DNA of 64,000 nt, from the NCBI GenBank assembly GCA_900290255.1, contig OMOD01000121.1, positions 1 through 64,000 on the forward strand, in the 5' to 3' direction. Positions 1 through 8,150 of the stretch are shown here, one piece after another. Each line of letters opens with the position of its first letter. Positions within the stretch are counted from its first letter, which is position 1. The DNA is from Candidatus Sulfotelmatobacter kueseliae (GTDB lineage Bacteria > Acidobacteriota > Terriglobia > Terriglobales > Acidobacteriaceae). Below the pieces are notes generated by a model. That model saw only the letters and a list, made by a program, of their open reading frames with translations. It had not been told where the DNA came from and made no database searches. The translations under genes were made by a program, and so were the position numbers.

Positions 1-147
1 AGGTTGGCGATGCGAACCAATCACAACCTATCGCAAAAGCGGGCGCCTTTTTATATTGCGTGTGACCGCGATTTTGCAACAGTTGAGCGGCTGCGCGGAT
101 GCCATCGTATTTTGTGCCAACTACGGCATCCACCACGATTCCCCTCG

Positions 148-543
148 CTACTTGCGTTCCTGCATTTCCCCAGAATTAGACTTGTCCGTTTGGTGTCGTC
201 CCCAAAACATCACAAATGCCAAAAGAAAAAGGGCAACTGCTGTCCAAAGGAAGCTGGGCGTTCTCAGCAGGCCGTGATTCAGGGCGAGGACCAGTGCCGT
301 CAAGCAACCACCCGCAAAGACCACAGATAGAGGTAGCTCGCTCCTTGATGCGGCCCTAAAGCCGAGTATCAGAAATAGCATTCCATCACCAGCCCTGCCG
401 GGGTCAACATTCCGAGAGAGAGGAACAAGGAATGAATCAACAAACAAAGACAGCGCAAAAGCAAGGAGCAGCCATCTTCTTCCCGTCCATTCCACACCCC
501 TCCATTTTGGAAGAAATTTCTCTCCCCAACCCTCCGGTTTCAT
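148..543 (-). CDS. Small four-helix membrane protein, unknown function
   Basis: I do not recognise this 131-residue protein. It has about four hydrophobic segments (residues ~22-40, 50-66, 73-92 and 97-115) and charged ends, so it is probably an inner-membrane protein. The ATG start is preceded by AAGGTGG at 5-nt spacing, which supports the start. The downstream gene on the same strand is separated by more than 120 bases on the upstream side, so it looks monocistronic. The bases before it, from the window start to 147, show nothing convincing; an overlapping plus-strand frame there has no recognisable protein character. Confidence 0.55.
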   Translation of the reverse strand: MKPEGWGEKFLPKWRGVEWTGRRWLLLAFALSLFVDSFLVPLSRNVDPGRAGDGMLFLILGFRAASRSELPLSVVFAGGCLTALVLALNHGLLRTPSFLWTAVALFLLAFVMFWGRHQTDKSNSGEMQERK

Positions 544-667
544 TGGGCCACCTTGGCGATGAGTATGTTAACTGATGTAAGCAGCGTTTACACTCAAAAC
601 CCCCTGCCAAGGATGTCTGACGGTCGGCCGCGATCCCGTCCAGCAGAGTAGTGCGTTCTCGCGCCCT

Positions 668-1657
668 TCATGGCATTTCTGCGCTCACCTGACCGGTCGA
701 AAGATGTAATTCCTTCGAGCGATCGATCACCCACTGGGGAAACGCCGGGCCGCCTTGCGGAATCTTGCCCTGCGTGATCGCCCAGTGGTCAATCCATCCT
801 GTGCCTTCCTCCCCCACGTAGGTGTCGGGGAGGCTGTAGGCGGAATCGCTCAGGGCGTCTCCGAGAGTGATGAAGCGGTAGCCCCGCTTGCGCAGCACGT
901 CGAGCAATTCGCCGATGTGGTCAGCCTCCAGGTTGCTGGCGTGCAGCAGCAGAATCTGCTTCGGCTCATAACCCACGACTTTGGCCGAAAGCTGCTCCTC
1001 ATAGGCGAAGACTGCGTCGTGATAGGCGAGATAGTCTTTCACGATCCGCTGCTGGAGCGCGGTGTCGTTGCGCTTTTTGGCGTCTTCGTAGACGCCAGCG
1101 AACATCCAGTCCCACCCGTCGAGCGTGATGGGCGCGATGCGGTAGCCGCGCTCGACCAGAAACGCCTCGGCCTCGCGCCGCGTGAGGAGATCGCGGCCGG
1201 TGTCGAGGTAAGGATGGCGGAAGTAGCGCAGCTTCATCTTATGCTCGGCCAGCAGCATGCGGGTCACGCTTTCGCCCTGGATGACGTCGTCTTCCCAGGC
1301 CTTCAGGCCAACCTGATTCAGCGAGGCGTGGCTGAAGGTGTGATTGCCCAGTTCAAAACCGTAGTCGAGCCACATCTGGAGAGCCTTGATGCGCTCGTCC
1401 ACTTCTCCCGGCTTGTAGAGCTTCTTTTCGTTGACGAAGCCGACCACGGGAATCTTCTGATCGCGCAACGTGCCCAGCAGCTTGGCGGTCATGGCGGTGA
1501 TGTCGGCGGCGGGCACCCGGTCGGCCATGCCGGCGGGCAGGTCGTCAATGGTGACGGCGACCTGGCGGTCAGGTTTCAGCGCAGTCTGGGAGTATGCGGG
1601 CAGGGATATCAAGCAGACGATAAAAGCGAGGGTGAGGCACAGAAAAAGGCGTTTCAA
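668..1657 (-). CDS. Secreted polysaccharide deacetylase (CE4 family)
   Basis: A 329-residue NodB-homology deacetylase that would remove N- or O-acetyl groups from a cell-wall or exopolysaccharide outside the cytoplasm. Residues 1-24 form a signal peptide ending in a 'PAYSQ' cleavage region. The metal-dependent CE4 motifs are visible: TIDDLP (D38, D39) and the zinc-binding HTFSH (H106, H110), followed by FRHPY as the third motif. The start is a TTG with GGAGGA six bases upstream; the size fits the family. The exact substrate cannot be read. It is probably transcribed alone; the aminotransferase on its other side is divergent. Confidence 0.85.
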   Translation of the reverse strand: MKRLFLCLTLAFIVCLISLPAYSQTALKPDRQVAVTIDDLPAGMADRVPAADITAMTAKLLGTLRDQKIPVVGFVNEKKLYKPGEVDERIKALQMWLDYGFELGNHTFSHASLNQVGLKAWEDDVIQGESVTRMLLAEHKMKLRYFRHPYLDTGRDLLTRREAEAFLVERGYRIAPITLDGWDWMFAGVYEDAKKRNDTALQQRIVKDYLAYHDAVFAYEEQLSAKVVGYEPKQILLLHASNLEADHIGELLDVLRKRGYRFITLGDALSDSAYSLPDTYVGEEGTGWIDHWAITQGKIPQGGPAFPQWVIDRSKELHLSTGQVSAEMP

Positions 1658-1785
1658 GTGAGATCCTCCGGCAAACGGAAACTCTACGGAAGAGGTATTA
1701 CAACATACCGCCGCGGGTAAAGCGATGAATGCGGTCCAGAGTCAGACCCGCGCTGAGCCCGATGACGCGCTGGCTCGGAGCACAT

Positions 1786-1816
1786 TTTCGATCTTTGATC
1801 TTTCGATCTTTCGATC
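1786..1816. repeat. Short tandem repeat, TTTCGATC unit
   Basis: Four near-identical 7-8 base units (TTTCGATC, TTTGATC, TTTCGATC, TTTCGATC) stand head to tail in the 273-base gap between the divergent deacetylase and aminotransferase genes. The arrangement resembles short tandemly repeated repetitive sequences of other bacterial intergenic regions. A TACAAT at 1863-1868 downstream could be a -10 box for the aminotransferase, but no good -35 is visible. Confidence 0.6.
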
Positions 1817-1930
1817 CTCCGGATCGATTTTCCGAATTCGCCCAAACCTACGCCAAAAACGATACAATACTTGCGATTCCGCCGCGATGGCAGAAGCGTC
1901 GACGACACAGCCATGATGAGGAGATCATAA

Positions 1931-3070
1931 ATGCTGCAAACCAAGATGAAGGTGGCCTTCTACGGACATGTACGCCAGTATCACAACATCAAGAAAGAGA
2001 TTGACGCTAACATTCACGAGGTGTTGGAGAGCGGGCAGTATGTCATGGGCCCGATGCTGCAACGGTTCGAGAAGGAACTGGCGGAGTTTCACAAGACGAA
2101 ATATGCGATCGGCGTGGGCAACGGAACCGACGCGCTCTGGCTCACTTTCATGGCGCTCGGCATCGGTCCGGGCGACGAATGCATTACCACGACCAACACA
2201 TTTTTCGCGACGGCGGAGGCGATCTGGATCGCGGGCGCGACCGTGGTGTTCGTGGACTCCGACGCGCGCACCAACTGCATCGATCCGGCCAAAATCGAGG
2301 CGGCAATCACGCCCCGTACCAAGGCCATTGTGCCGGTTCACCTGTACGGGCAGTGCGCCGACATGAAGGCCATCCGCAAGATTGCCGACAAGCACAAACT
2401 GCTGGTGATCGAAGACAACGCGCAGGCCATCGCCGCGCGTGGCGACGGATTCCGCATCGGCGAACTCAGCGACGCCGCGACCGTCAGCTTCATCATTCAG
2501 AAGAACCTGGGAACTTTCGGCGACGGCGGCGCGGTGGTCACGAATAATTCGGAAGTGGATCGCCTGGTGCGCAAGATGCGCAACCACGGATCCGACAAAC
2601 GATCGTGCCACAGCTACGGATTCAACAGCCGGTTGGACGACCTGCACGCCGGAGTGCTGAGCGCAAAGCTGAAGCACATTGACGAATGGAGCGACCAGCG
2701 GCGGAAGTGGGCGGCCCGTTACAGCAAGGGCCTGGCGGGCGCACGCAACATAACTCTGCCTTACGAGATGCCCGGCTACCGTCACGTCTACCATCTTTAT
2801 GTGATCGAGACTAAGCAGGCGAAGTACCGCGATCCACTGCTGAAGTTCTTGAACGACGAAGGCATCGACGCCAAGTGCCACTATCCCATCGCGATTCATC
2901 AGCAGGAGGGATACCCGTGGGGCAAGGGCGCGAGGATCGCCGGGCCGATCCCGAACTCGGAGCGCAACGCGGCTTGCTGCGTTTCGCTGCCCATGTTCCC
3001 TGAGTTGACAGAGGAAGAAGTGGATTACACGGTTGAGAGAGTCCTCGAGTGGGACCGGAGCGCGAAATGA
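1931..3070 (+). CDS. DegT/DnrJ/EryC1/StrS-family sugar aminotransferase
   Basis: PLP-dependent aminotransferase of 379 residues, of the type that transfers an amino group from glutamate to a keto-sugar nucleotide. Visible family features are the GNGTDAL segment (residues 64-70), the EDNAQA motif (161-166, Asp contacting the PLP ring nitrogen) and the PLP lysine K191 in SFIIQKNLG followed by FGDGG. The HxYV-type segment and the C-terminal LPMFPELTEEE are also typical. GAGGAG lies seven bases before the ATG, fixing the start. It overlaps the following dehydrogenase gene by four bases (ATGA), so the two probably act in one pathway making or modifying an amino sugar. Confidence 0.88.
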   Translation: MLQTKMKVAFYGHVRQYHNIKKEIDANIHEVLESGQYVMGPMLQRFEKELAEFHKTKYAIGVGNGTDALWLTFMALGIGPGDECITTTNTFFATAEAIWIAGATVVFVDSDARTNCIDPAKIEAAITPRTKAIVPVHLYGQCADMKAIRKIADKHKLLVIEDNAQAIAARGDGFRIGELSDAATVSFIIQKNLGTFGDGGAVVTNNSEVDRLVRKMRNHGSDKRSCHSYGFNSRLDDLHAGVLSAKLKHIDEWSDQRRKWAARYSKGLAGARNITLPYEMPGYRHVYHLYVIETKQAKYRDPLLKFLNDEGIDAKCHYPIAIHQQEGYPWGKGARIAGPIPNSERNAACCVSLPMFPELTEEEVDYTVERVLEWDRSAK

Positions 3071-4158
3071 GCAACAAATACCGGGTAGTTGTGGTCGGCA
3101 TGGGAAAGCGCGGGTTGCATCACGCCCGCGCTTTTCAAGCCAATGGCCGCTTCGAAGTCGTGGGCGTGTGCGACGTTGATGCGGCGCGCATGGAGGCGGC
3201 CGCTCAGCAATTCGGCGCCGCCAAAGATTCGGACGCGAGGCGGCTGGCTCTGGCCGTCAAGCCGGACGTCTTCTGCTTCTGCACGCTTCCCACCCTGCGC
3301 AGCGAGATGGTTCGCATCGGGGTCGAGAGCGGAGCGCGGCTGATTGCGTTTGAGAAGCCGGTGGCGCTGACTAGCCGCGAAGGCATGCAGGTGCGAAAGA
3401 TGCTGGCCGACAGCGGAGTCAAGGCCGTGGTCAGCCACCAGCATCGCTATGGCGAACATTACCGCAAGGTAAAGGAGATCGTCGCCAGCGGCGCCCTCGG
3501 GCGCGTGCATACCGTTTACGGCACCGCATCCGGTTGGATGATGCACATGCTCTCGCACCTGATTGACTACATGCGCTGGTACAACGGCGAAGCACCGGCC
3601 CAGTGGGTGATGGCGCAGGCGGCGGGGGAAGGCAAGATGTCGGACTTGCATCCTTCACCCGATTATCTCGGCGGTTTCATTCAATTCGCCAACGACGTGC
3701 GCGGCGTGGTGGAGTGCGGCGCGGGCGCTCCCGACGTGCCCGAGGTAGATTACTGGTGGCGGAAGTGCCGCATCGGCGCCCAGGGCACGGACGGGGTCGC
3801 GGAAGTCCTGACCGGCAATGGCTGGCGCGCGGTCACCAAAGCGGGCGCGAGTTCCGGGCCCGGGTGCATGAACTACGATCTCGACATGCCACCCTACATT
3901 CAGGACATGGCAAACTGGCTGGACGACGAGCGCAAGGTGCATCCGTGCAACTTCGAGAGCGCGTATGCGGGATTTGAAATCATGATGGCACTCTGCCGCT
4001 CGGCCGTGGATGGAGGCCAGGTCGCCCTGCCGCTTACAGAACCAGCGGATGAGATGGGGATGCTGAGAGCTTATCTGGCGGGACGGAAGGTGATCCCTTC
4101 GACCGCGGCGAGCGCGAAGGAGTACGGCGTGGCGGAAGTCGCTGGTGTGAAAGCGTAA
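3067..4158 (+). CDS. Gfo/Idh/MocA-family NAD(P)-dependent dehydrogenase
   Basis: A 363-residue oxidoreductase with an N-terminal Rossmann fold (GMGKRG at residues 11-16) and the EKPVAL motif (E96-K97-P98) that carries the catalytic-site lysine of this family. The C-terminal half is the usual alpha/beta substrate domain. I choose the ATG at 3067 because it overlaps the aminotransferase stop as ATGA and has GGAG six bases upstream; an in-frame ATG at 3049 has no such support. Coupling to the aminotransferase suggests it oxidises a sugar or sugar-nucleotide hydroxyl to supply a keto substrate. The precise sugar is unknown. Confidence 0.87.
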   Translation: MSNKYRVVVVGMGKRGLHHARAFQANGRFEVVGVCDVDAARMEAAAQQFGAAKDSDARRLALAVKPDVFCFCTLPTLRSEMVRIGVESGARLIAFEKPVALTSREGMQVRKMLADSGVKAVVSHQHRYGEHYRKVKEIVASGALGRVHTVYGTASGWMMHMLSHLIDYMRWYNGEAPAQWVMAQAAGEGKMSDLHPSPDYLGGFIQFANDVRGVVECGAGAPDVPEVDYWWRKCRIGAQGTDGVAEVLTGNGWRAVTKAGASSGPGCMNYDLDMPPYIQDMANWLDDERKVHPCNFESAYAGFEIMMALCRSAVDGGQVALPLTEPADEMGMLRAYLAGRKVIPSTAASAKEYGVAEVAGVKA

Positions 4159-4172
4159 GGGTTTTTTCGATT

Positions 4173-4201
4173 GTCATCCTGAGCGAAGCGAAGGATCTAT
4201 G
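4173..4201. repeat. Short GTCATCCTGAGCG repeat
   Basis: GTCATCCTGAGCGAAGCG followed by AAGGATCTA directly follows the dehydrogenase gene. The same words recur at 6835 and, in reverse orientation, at 31296-31324. They also start the long hairpin elements at 14208, 28758 and 50122, so this looks like a truncated member of that family. Confidence 0.7.
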
Positions 4202-4213
4202 TATTTCCGGCAG

Positions 4214-4336
4214 GTTGCCCCACCCTTGTCGCGTTTTGCGCGACAGGGTGGGGATTTTCGTTTCGGAGATAAGAAAATTCAACGTCAAAAACCCCACCCT
4301 GTCCCTGCAAGAAGCGCAGGGACAAGGGTGGGGCAA
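4214..4336. repeat. Double-hairpin inverted element between convergent genes
   Basis: A 123-base element whose ends are exact inverted copies (GTTGCCCCACCCTTGTC at 4214-4230 and its complement at 4320-4336). Each half also folds by itself: CCCCACCC...GGGTGGGG at 4218-4253 and a second hairpin at 4292-4333. It sits between two convergent genes, 13 bases from the stop of the minus-strand gene, so it may serve as a bidirectional terminator, although there is no U-tract. The bounded, inverted-end layout also fits a small non-autonomous mobile repeat. Confidence 0.75.
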
Positions 4337-4349
4337 CCCAATCAGAAAT

Positions 4350-6305
4350 CTATTTCATCAGTTCGCCGGTAGACTCAAACCGTACTCCGGCCACCAGTGC
4401 GCCGGACGCCAGCACTTCCCGGATGCTGGCCCGATTCGGCCCGGCCTGAGCGATGGCCGCGTACAGACAGCGCAGGGCCTCGTCCACAGGAGTTCCTTCC
4501 GGCAGGCGGAAGATCCAGGGAATGTTGGTTGAGGTCAGCGCGCGGTCGGAGGAAATGGCCACGACCGGCACGAACGACTTCACCCCAATCTGTTCGGCAA
4601 GATGGCTGGAGTTGCGGTCGAGCGCGATCAGCGCCAGCACATGGTCCTGATAGACAGCCTTGACCAGGTCAGCGGAGGCCTTGCCCCAGGAAGATTCGGA
4701 AGGGATTGGGATCAGCGAGAGATGAACTCCCGGCTGTCGAGCTTCGCTCGACTGGACGGGCGAGGGCGCCCGTCCCCACATGGGCGCTGCCACTCGCGGC
4801 TGTCCCCACATGAGTGATTTCACCACTTCACCGGCATGAGGCCCGAAGACTCCGATCTTGAGATCGTTTGACTTTTCGTCAGGCAGCGCCGGACCGGCGT
4901 ATTGGACGCCGTTTTCACCGACGCGGGCATAGGCCTTTTCCATGGTGATGCGGCGGTAAGAAATCGTCCCGTTGTGCACGCGGCCGAGATACATCGGCGC
5001 GATGTTCTTGCAGTTGGGATCGAAAACCAAGTCGCCGGTAACGCCTTTGTAATTTTCGATTCCGGTGAGCGCGTCGCGAATGCGGCCCCGGTTCAAGCCC
5101 GCGCGGCAGATGGCGTCGAGCAGAATCTGCATGGCATCGTAGGCCAGCGCGGCGAAGTGATCGGGCGCCTCGTGGAACCGCGCTTGGTAGCGAGCGACGA
5201 AATCCAGCCAGCGCGGATCGGCGCGAGTGGGATCGTACGGGTAGACAGCTTCGAAGCCTTCGGCCGCGGGTCCAGCCAGCTTGATGAGTTCGTCGCCGGC
5301 TGTACCGGAAATCGTGCGATGGCTGCCGAACACGCGCTGCCTCATGCCCAGTTCCCGCATTTCCTTGAGGATTTCTGCGGTCGGGCCGATATCGGCCCAG
5401 ATCACGACGGCATCCACTCGCGAATCTTCGATGACCGCGAGCTGGCGGCGGAAGTCGGTGTCGCCCGGCATGAACTTCTGCTCGATCACCACCGGATGCC
5501 CGAGGCGGCGGGAGGCGTCGCGGAATTTCAGCACGCCGAAGCGGCCGTAGCGGTCGTTGATTCGTAAAATCGCAACCCGTCTAAAGCCGAGCTCCGTATA
5601 GATGTGCCGCGCCAGCGTGTAGCCTTGCACGCGATCATCTTGAATATTGGTGAAGTACCACGGGATGATGGTTTCGGGAATGGTGGGATCGGTCGAGGCG
5701 CTGTTGACGATCGGCGTCTCGGCTTTCAGCGAAAGGCGAAGGGCGATGTGCGTAGATTCCGCACTGATGGAGCCGAACATGGCCCAGACTTTGTCGTCGT
5801 AGATCATGCGGACGGCATCGTTTGAGGCCGCGCCCCAGATGGCGGAATCTTTGGCAACTCCGGTAGCGGCGCTTTGATTCTGCCAGTTGTTGTAGTCGTT
5901 GTGCGTGATGAGGCGGAAGGGTTTGCCACCATAGCCGCCGGCGGCGTTGGCCTCATCAATCGCCATGGTCGCGCCATTCAGCATGCGATTGCCCAGCACC
6001 TGGTCGGGGTGGTCGCGGAGCGGGGCCAGAAAGCCAATGCGAATCTCGTCGAGATCCTTGAGGTCAGGGTCAGGGATGTCGCGGGCGGCGCCGTTGTATT
6101 CGATGAGGTTCTGATAGTACTCGTAATAAGGCTTGGCGTACTTCGAGAACGGACGCAAGTCGTCGGGCGCGCCGGCATAAGGCTTGAGCGAACGGGGCGC
6201 GGGCGGGCCGGGCGGGTTTTTGCCGCACGAACAGGGAGCGGGCGTCTGCGCCCAGGCCGCGCCGGTCAGCACAGCCGTCATCACGAGAGCATTCACGAGA
6301 CGCAT
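4350..6305 (-). CDS. Receptor-family (Leu/Ile/Val-type) solute-binding protein, double-lobed and interrupted by a repeat
   Basis: A 651-residue exported binding protein of the branched-chain-amino-acid receptor type. Residues 1-19 are a signal peptide ending AWAQ; the start ATG has AAAGGAG upstream (an earlier in-frame ATG at 6398 does not). Residues ~75-420 form one full periplasmic binding fold (GFLAPLRDHP, then NDYNNWQ and FGSISAEST). Residues ~525-640 resemble part of a second such fold. The linker at ~508-523 is encoded by a palindromic repeat element found elsewhere in the window. No permease or ATPase genes are nearby, so it may be a sensor or orphan. Such proteins also occur in PQQ-alcohol-dehydrogenase-associated clusters together with YVTN proteins (family knowledge); no dehydrogenase is seen here. 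Confidence 0.75.
   Translation of the reverse strand: MRLVNALVMTAVLTGAAWAQTPAPCSCGKNPPGPPAPRSLKPYAGAPDDLRPFSKYAKPYYEYYQNLIEYNGAARDIPDPDLKDLDEIRIGFLAPLRDHPDQVLGNRMLNGATMAIDEANAAGGYGGKPFRLITHNDYNNWQNQSAATGVAKDSAIWGAASNDAVRMIYDDKVWAMFGSISAESTHIALRLSLKAETPIVNSASTDPTIPETIIPWYFTNIQDDRVQGYTLARHIYTELGFRRVAILRINDRYGRFGVLKFRDASRRLGHPVVIEQKFMPGDTDFRRQLAVIEDSRVDAVVIWADIGPTAEILKEMRELGMRQRVFGSHRTISGTAGDELIKLAGPAAEGFEAVYPYDPTRADPRWLDFVARYQARFHEAPDHFAALAYDAMQILLDAICRAGLNRGRIRDALTGIENYKGVTGDLVFDPNCKNIAPMYLGRVHNGTISYRRITMEKAYARVGENGVQYAGPALPDEKSNDLKIGVFGPHAGEVVKSLMWGQPRVAAPMWGRAPSPVQSSEARQPGVHLSLIPIPSESSWGKASADLVKAVYQDHVLALIALDRNSSHLAEQIGVKSFVPVVAISSDRALTSTNIPWIFRLPEGTPVDEALRCLYAAIAQAGPNRASIREVLASGALVAGVRFESTGELMK
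4736..4782. repeat. Palindromic repeat inside a coding sequence (copy A)
   Basis: Two adjacent hairpins, GTCGAGCTTCGCTCGAC and GGACGGGCGAGGGCGCCCGTCC, followed by CCACATGG. The copy at 8065-8112 matches nearly base for base, with compensating changes in the second stem. It lies inside the solute-binding protein gene and keeps the reading frame open, encoding an MWGRAPSPVQSSEAR segment. A partial copy of its tail (GGCTGTCCCCACATGA) follows at 4798-4813. Confidence 0.85.
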
Positions 6306-6328
6306 GGTGCTGCTCCTTTGCCGTGTCC

Positions 6329-6811
6329 TTACTCTGCCGGCGATTCGCGCCGGAACATAGCAATCGCTTCGATCTCGACCAGAAGATCCGGCCGGCAAAG
6401 AATCGCCTGGATTCCCGTCGATGCAGGCAGGGGATCGAGCTTCTGCTCACGATAGAAAGCGCTGCGCTCTTCATTAAAGGCGTGATAGTCGCGCTCGATG
6501 TCGCGCAGATAGCAGGTAGTGCGAACGACGTCATGCCAGGTCGCGCCTTCCGAGGCGAGCAGCTTGGTGATGTTGTCGTAGGTGCGCCGGACCTGCGCAC
6601 GCAGGTCGCCGACGTGCACGGTTCTGCCGTGATCGTCTATGCTCGCGGTTCCCGAGATCAGCAGAATCGTCAGCCCCTTCAAGTCAATGCGCATGCCGCG
6701 GGAAAAGGCGCTGCCATAATCGTAGGCTTCGTTCAGCGCGGTGTGATTGGTGATCGCCCGCTTCACGATGGGCGCGGTGGCCACTTCTGCGAGTAGTTCG
6801 TGAACATTCAT
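6329..6811 (-). CDS. Rid (YjgF/YER057c/UK114) family protein
   Basis: A 160-residue protein of the Rid superfamily, members of which hydrolyse reactive enamine/imine intermediates or act on related small molecules in the cytoplasm. The C-terminal part has the family pattern RTTCYLRDI...PASTGIQAILCRPDLLVEIEAIA, including the conserved Arg of the active-site region. It is about 30 residues longer than RidA itself at the N terminus, so a strict RidA assignment is not safe. GGGAG precedes the ATG. It is 23 bases upstream of the solute-binding protein gene on the same strand, suggesting co-transcription. Confidence 0.75.
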   Translation of the reverse strand: MNVHELLAEVATAPIVKRAITNHTALNEAYDYGSAFSRGMRIDLKGLTILLISGTASIDDHGRTVHVGDLRAQVRRTYDNITKLLASEGATWHDVVRTTCYLRDIERDYHAFNEERSAFYREQKLDPLPASTGIQAILCRPDLLVEIEAIAMFRRESPAE

Positions 6812-6834
6812 AAGAATGACTCCCTGTTCGTGCT

Positions 6835-6918
6835 GTCATCCTGAGCGGCGCTCTTGCCGCGAAGGATCTATGTAGTTGGCGGCCAATTTCACAGGTCCTT
6901 CGCTCGCTCAGGATAACA
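6835..6918. repeat. Inverted GTCATCCTGAGCG / CGCTCAGGATAAC repeat
   Basis: An 84-base element with GTCATCCTGAGCG and GAAGGATCTATGTAG on the left, and AGGTCCTTCGCTCGCTCAGGAT on the right, inverted relative to each other. It fills the gap between the propeller gene and the Rid gene and belongs to the GTCATCC family. It may end transcription of the propeller operon or separate it from the Rid-binding protein pair. Confidence 0.7.
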
Positions 6919-6926
6919 AGCCAGCC

Positions 6927-8150
6927 TTACTTCTTGTCTGTCACCTGCTTCACATCAACAACGTTCGGATTAAGAACTCGTGCTGTCCGCCCAGCATCTT
7001 TCTGGCGGATGCCGTGACTCAATCCCTTGGCGGTCGCGACCCAGAGGTCGTCACCCTGAAAGTCCACCCCGAGAATATAGTTGTGCGCTGGAGCGGTCTG
7101 CACTGGGACGCTCTTCACCTTGCCGCTCGCGTCGCGCACCAGCATCTCCGGCTTGTGGGTGCCGAGCGCGGGACGGTACACAGCCCAGTTTGTGCCGTCG
7201 TAGTAAGCCAGACCCTTGTCGGTCGAGAACCAGGCGCGATTCGCATCCACACCTTTGACCTGGTTCAGAAAGTCGCTGGGCAGGCCGCTATCTTTCTGCA
7301 GAAAGTTGTGCCAGTAGCGGCCGTCGTAGCGGCTGGCGCCGAAATAAGTCGCGACCCACAGGATTTTGTCCACATAGCTGACCGAAGTGGTGATCTCGTG
7401 AATCAGCCCCTGATCTTTCATGAGCACGAGTTCGGTCTCGCCGTCGGGATCGTTGTAGTCCTTCCAGTGCTCGGTCTTGACGTCGTATTCGAGGACGCCG
7501 CCTCCCCAGACGGCGTAATAGACCTTGTCTTCAGCGGGACTGACCGAGTAGGTCCAGATTTCGTACATGGGAGTGTTGCGGTTGTTGAACAGATCCCACT
7601 GTCCAGTGCGGATGTTGAGGCGGCTGGCGCCGGCCGCAGTCGCGGTCCAGATGAAATCGCCCTGTACGCCGACTCCGTAGACCACGTCGTTGCTCAGGCC
7701 GGAGTTCAGCTGCGTGAAGGTGTCGATGCGCCCGGCCGAGATGCGGCTGAGTCCACCCATGGTTCCGGCCCAGATGTCGCCGGTGCGCTTGTCAAGCGCG
7801 AGGGAGAGCACGGCCTGGTGCGCCAGGTCGTCAGCCGGTCGAAAGATTTTCCACGCGCCGTTTTCGTAGAGACCTAATCCGTTCTCCGTGCCAGCCCAGA
7901 TGCGGTTGCCATCCACGAGAACGCAGAAGACGTGATTGTCGGGCAAGCCATTGGCGGTGGTGAAGTTTTCCCAGCGGAAGCGGGGAAGGTCCTGGGCAGC
8001 GGCCAGGGATGCGAGTAGCAGGACAAGCGTGGCCAGCGAAAGAGCGCGAGCGGGTAAATGCGCCGTCGAGCTTCGCTCGACCGGACGGCCGAGGGCGGCC
8101 GTCCCCACATGGTTCCTTCCACAGACTGAGAGCCAGATTCGCCGTTTCAT
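6927..8150 (-). CDS. Exported Reg_prop-type beta-propeller protein with a repeat-altered signal peptide
   Basis: A 407-residue protein built of repeated ~45-residue blades such as NGLPDNHVF...IWAGTENGLGLY, DIWAGTMGGLSRI and ANRAWFSTDKGLAYYDG. These are the two-component-regulator propeller repeats, here without kinase or other output domains. A hydrophobic signal-peptide core lies at residues ~36-52 (ending LAAAQ), unusually far from the start because residues ~13-29 are encoded by the palindromic repeat at 8065-8112. The start ATG overlaps the upstream gene's stop (ATGA), which supports it. Its role is unknown; position says it works with the periplasmic heme proteins encoded upstream. Confidence 0.75.
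   Translation of the reverse strand: MKRRIWLSVCGRNHVGTAALGRPVERSSTAHLPARALSLATLVLLLASLAAAQDLPRFRWENFTTANGLPDNHVFCVLVDGNRIWAGTENGLGLYENGAWKIFRPADDLAHQAVLSLALDKRTGDIWAGTMGGLSRISAGRIDTFTQLNSGLSNDVVYGVGVQGDFIWTATAAGASRLNIRTGQWDLFNNRNTPMYEIWTYSVSPAEDKVYYAVWGGGVLEYDVKTEHWKDYNDPDGETELVLMKDQGLIHEITTSVSYVDKILWVATYFGASRYDGRYWHNFLQKDSGLPSDFLNQVKGVDANRAWFSTDKGLAYYDGTNWAVYRPALGTHKPEMLVRDASGKVKSVPVQTAPAHNYILGVDFQGDDLWVATAKGLSHGIRQKDAGRTARVLNPNVVDVKQVTDKK
8065..8112. repeat. Palindromic repeat inside a coding sequence (copy B)
   Basis: Same element as at 4736-4782: GTCGAGCTTCGCTCGAC then GGACGGCCGAGGGCGGCCGTCC then CCACATGG. It is read in a different frame from copy A (giving HVGTAALGRPVERSSTA) and pushes the signal-peptide core of the propeller protein away from the N terminus. 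A diverged relative of its tail (CTGTCCCCACATAGTTGC) occurs at 19704-19730. Confidence 0.85.

Noticed and set aside
4-330. Plus-strand frame at the window start
   Set aside because: Low-complexity basic composition, overlaps the better-supported minus-strand membrane protein at 148-543, and has no ribosome-binding site.
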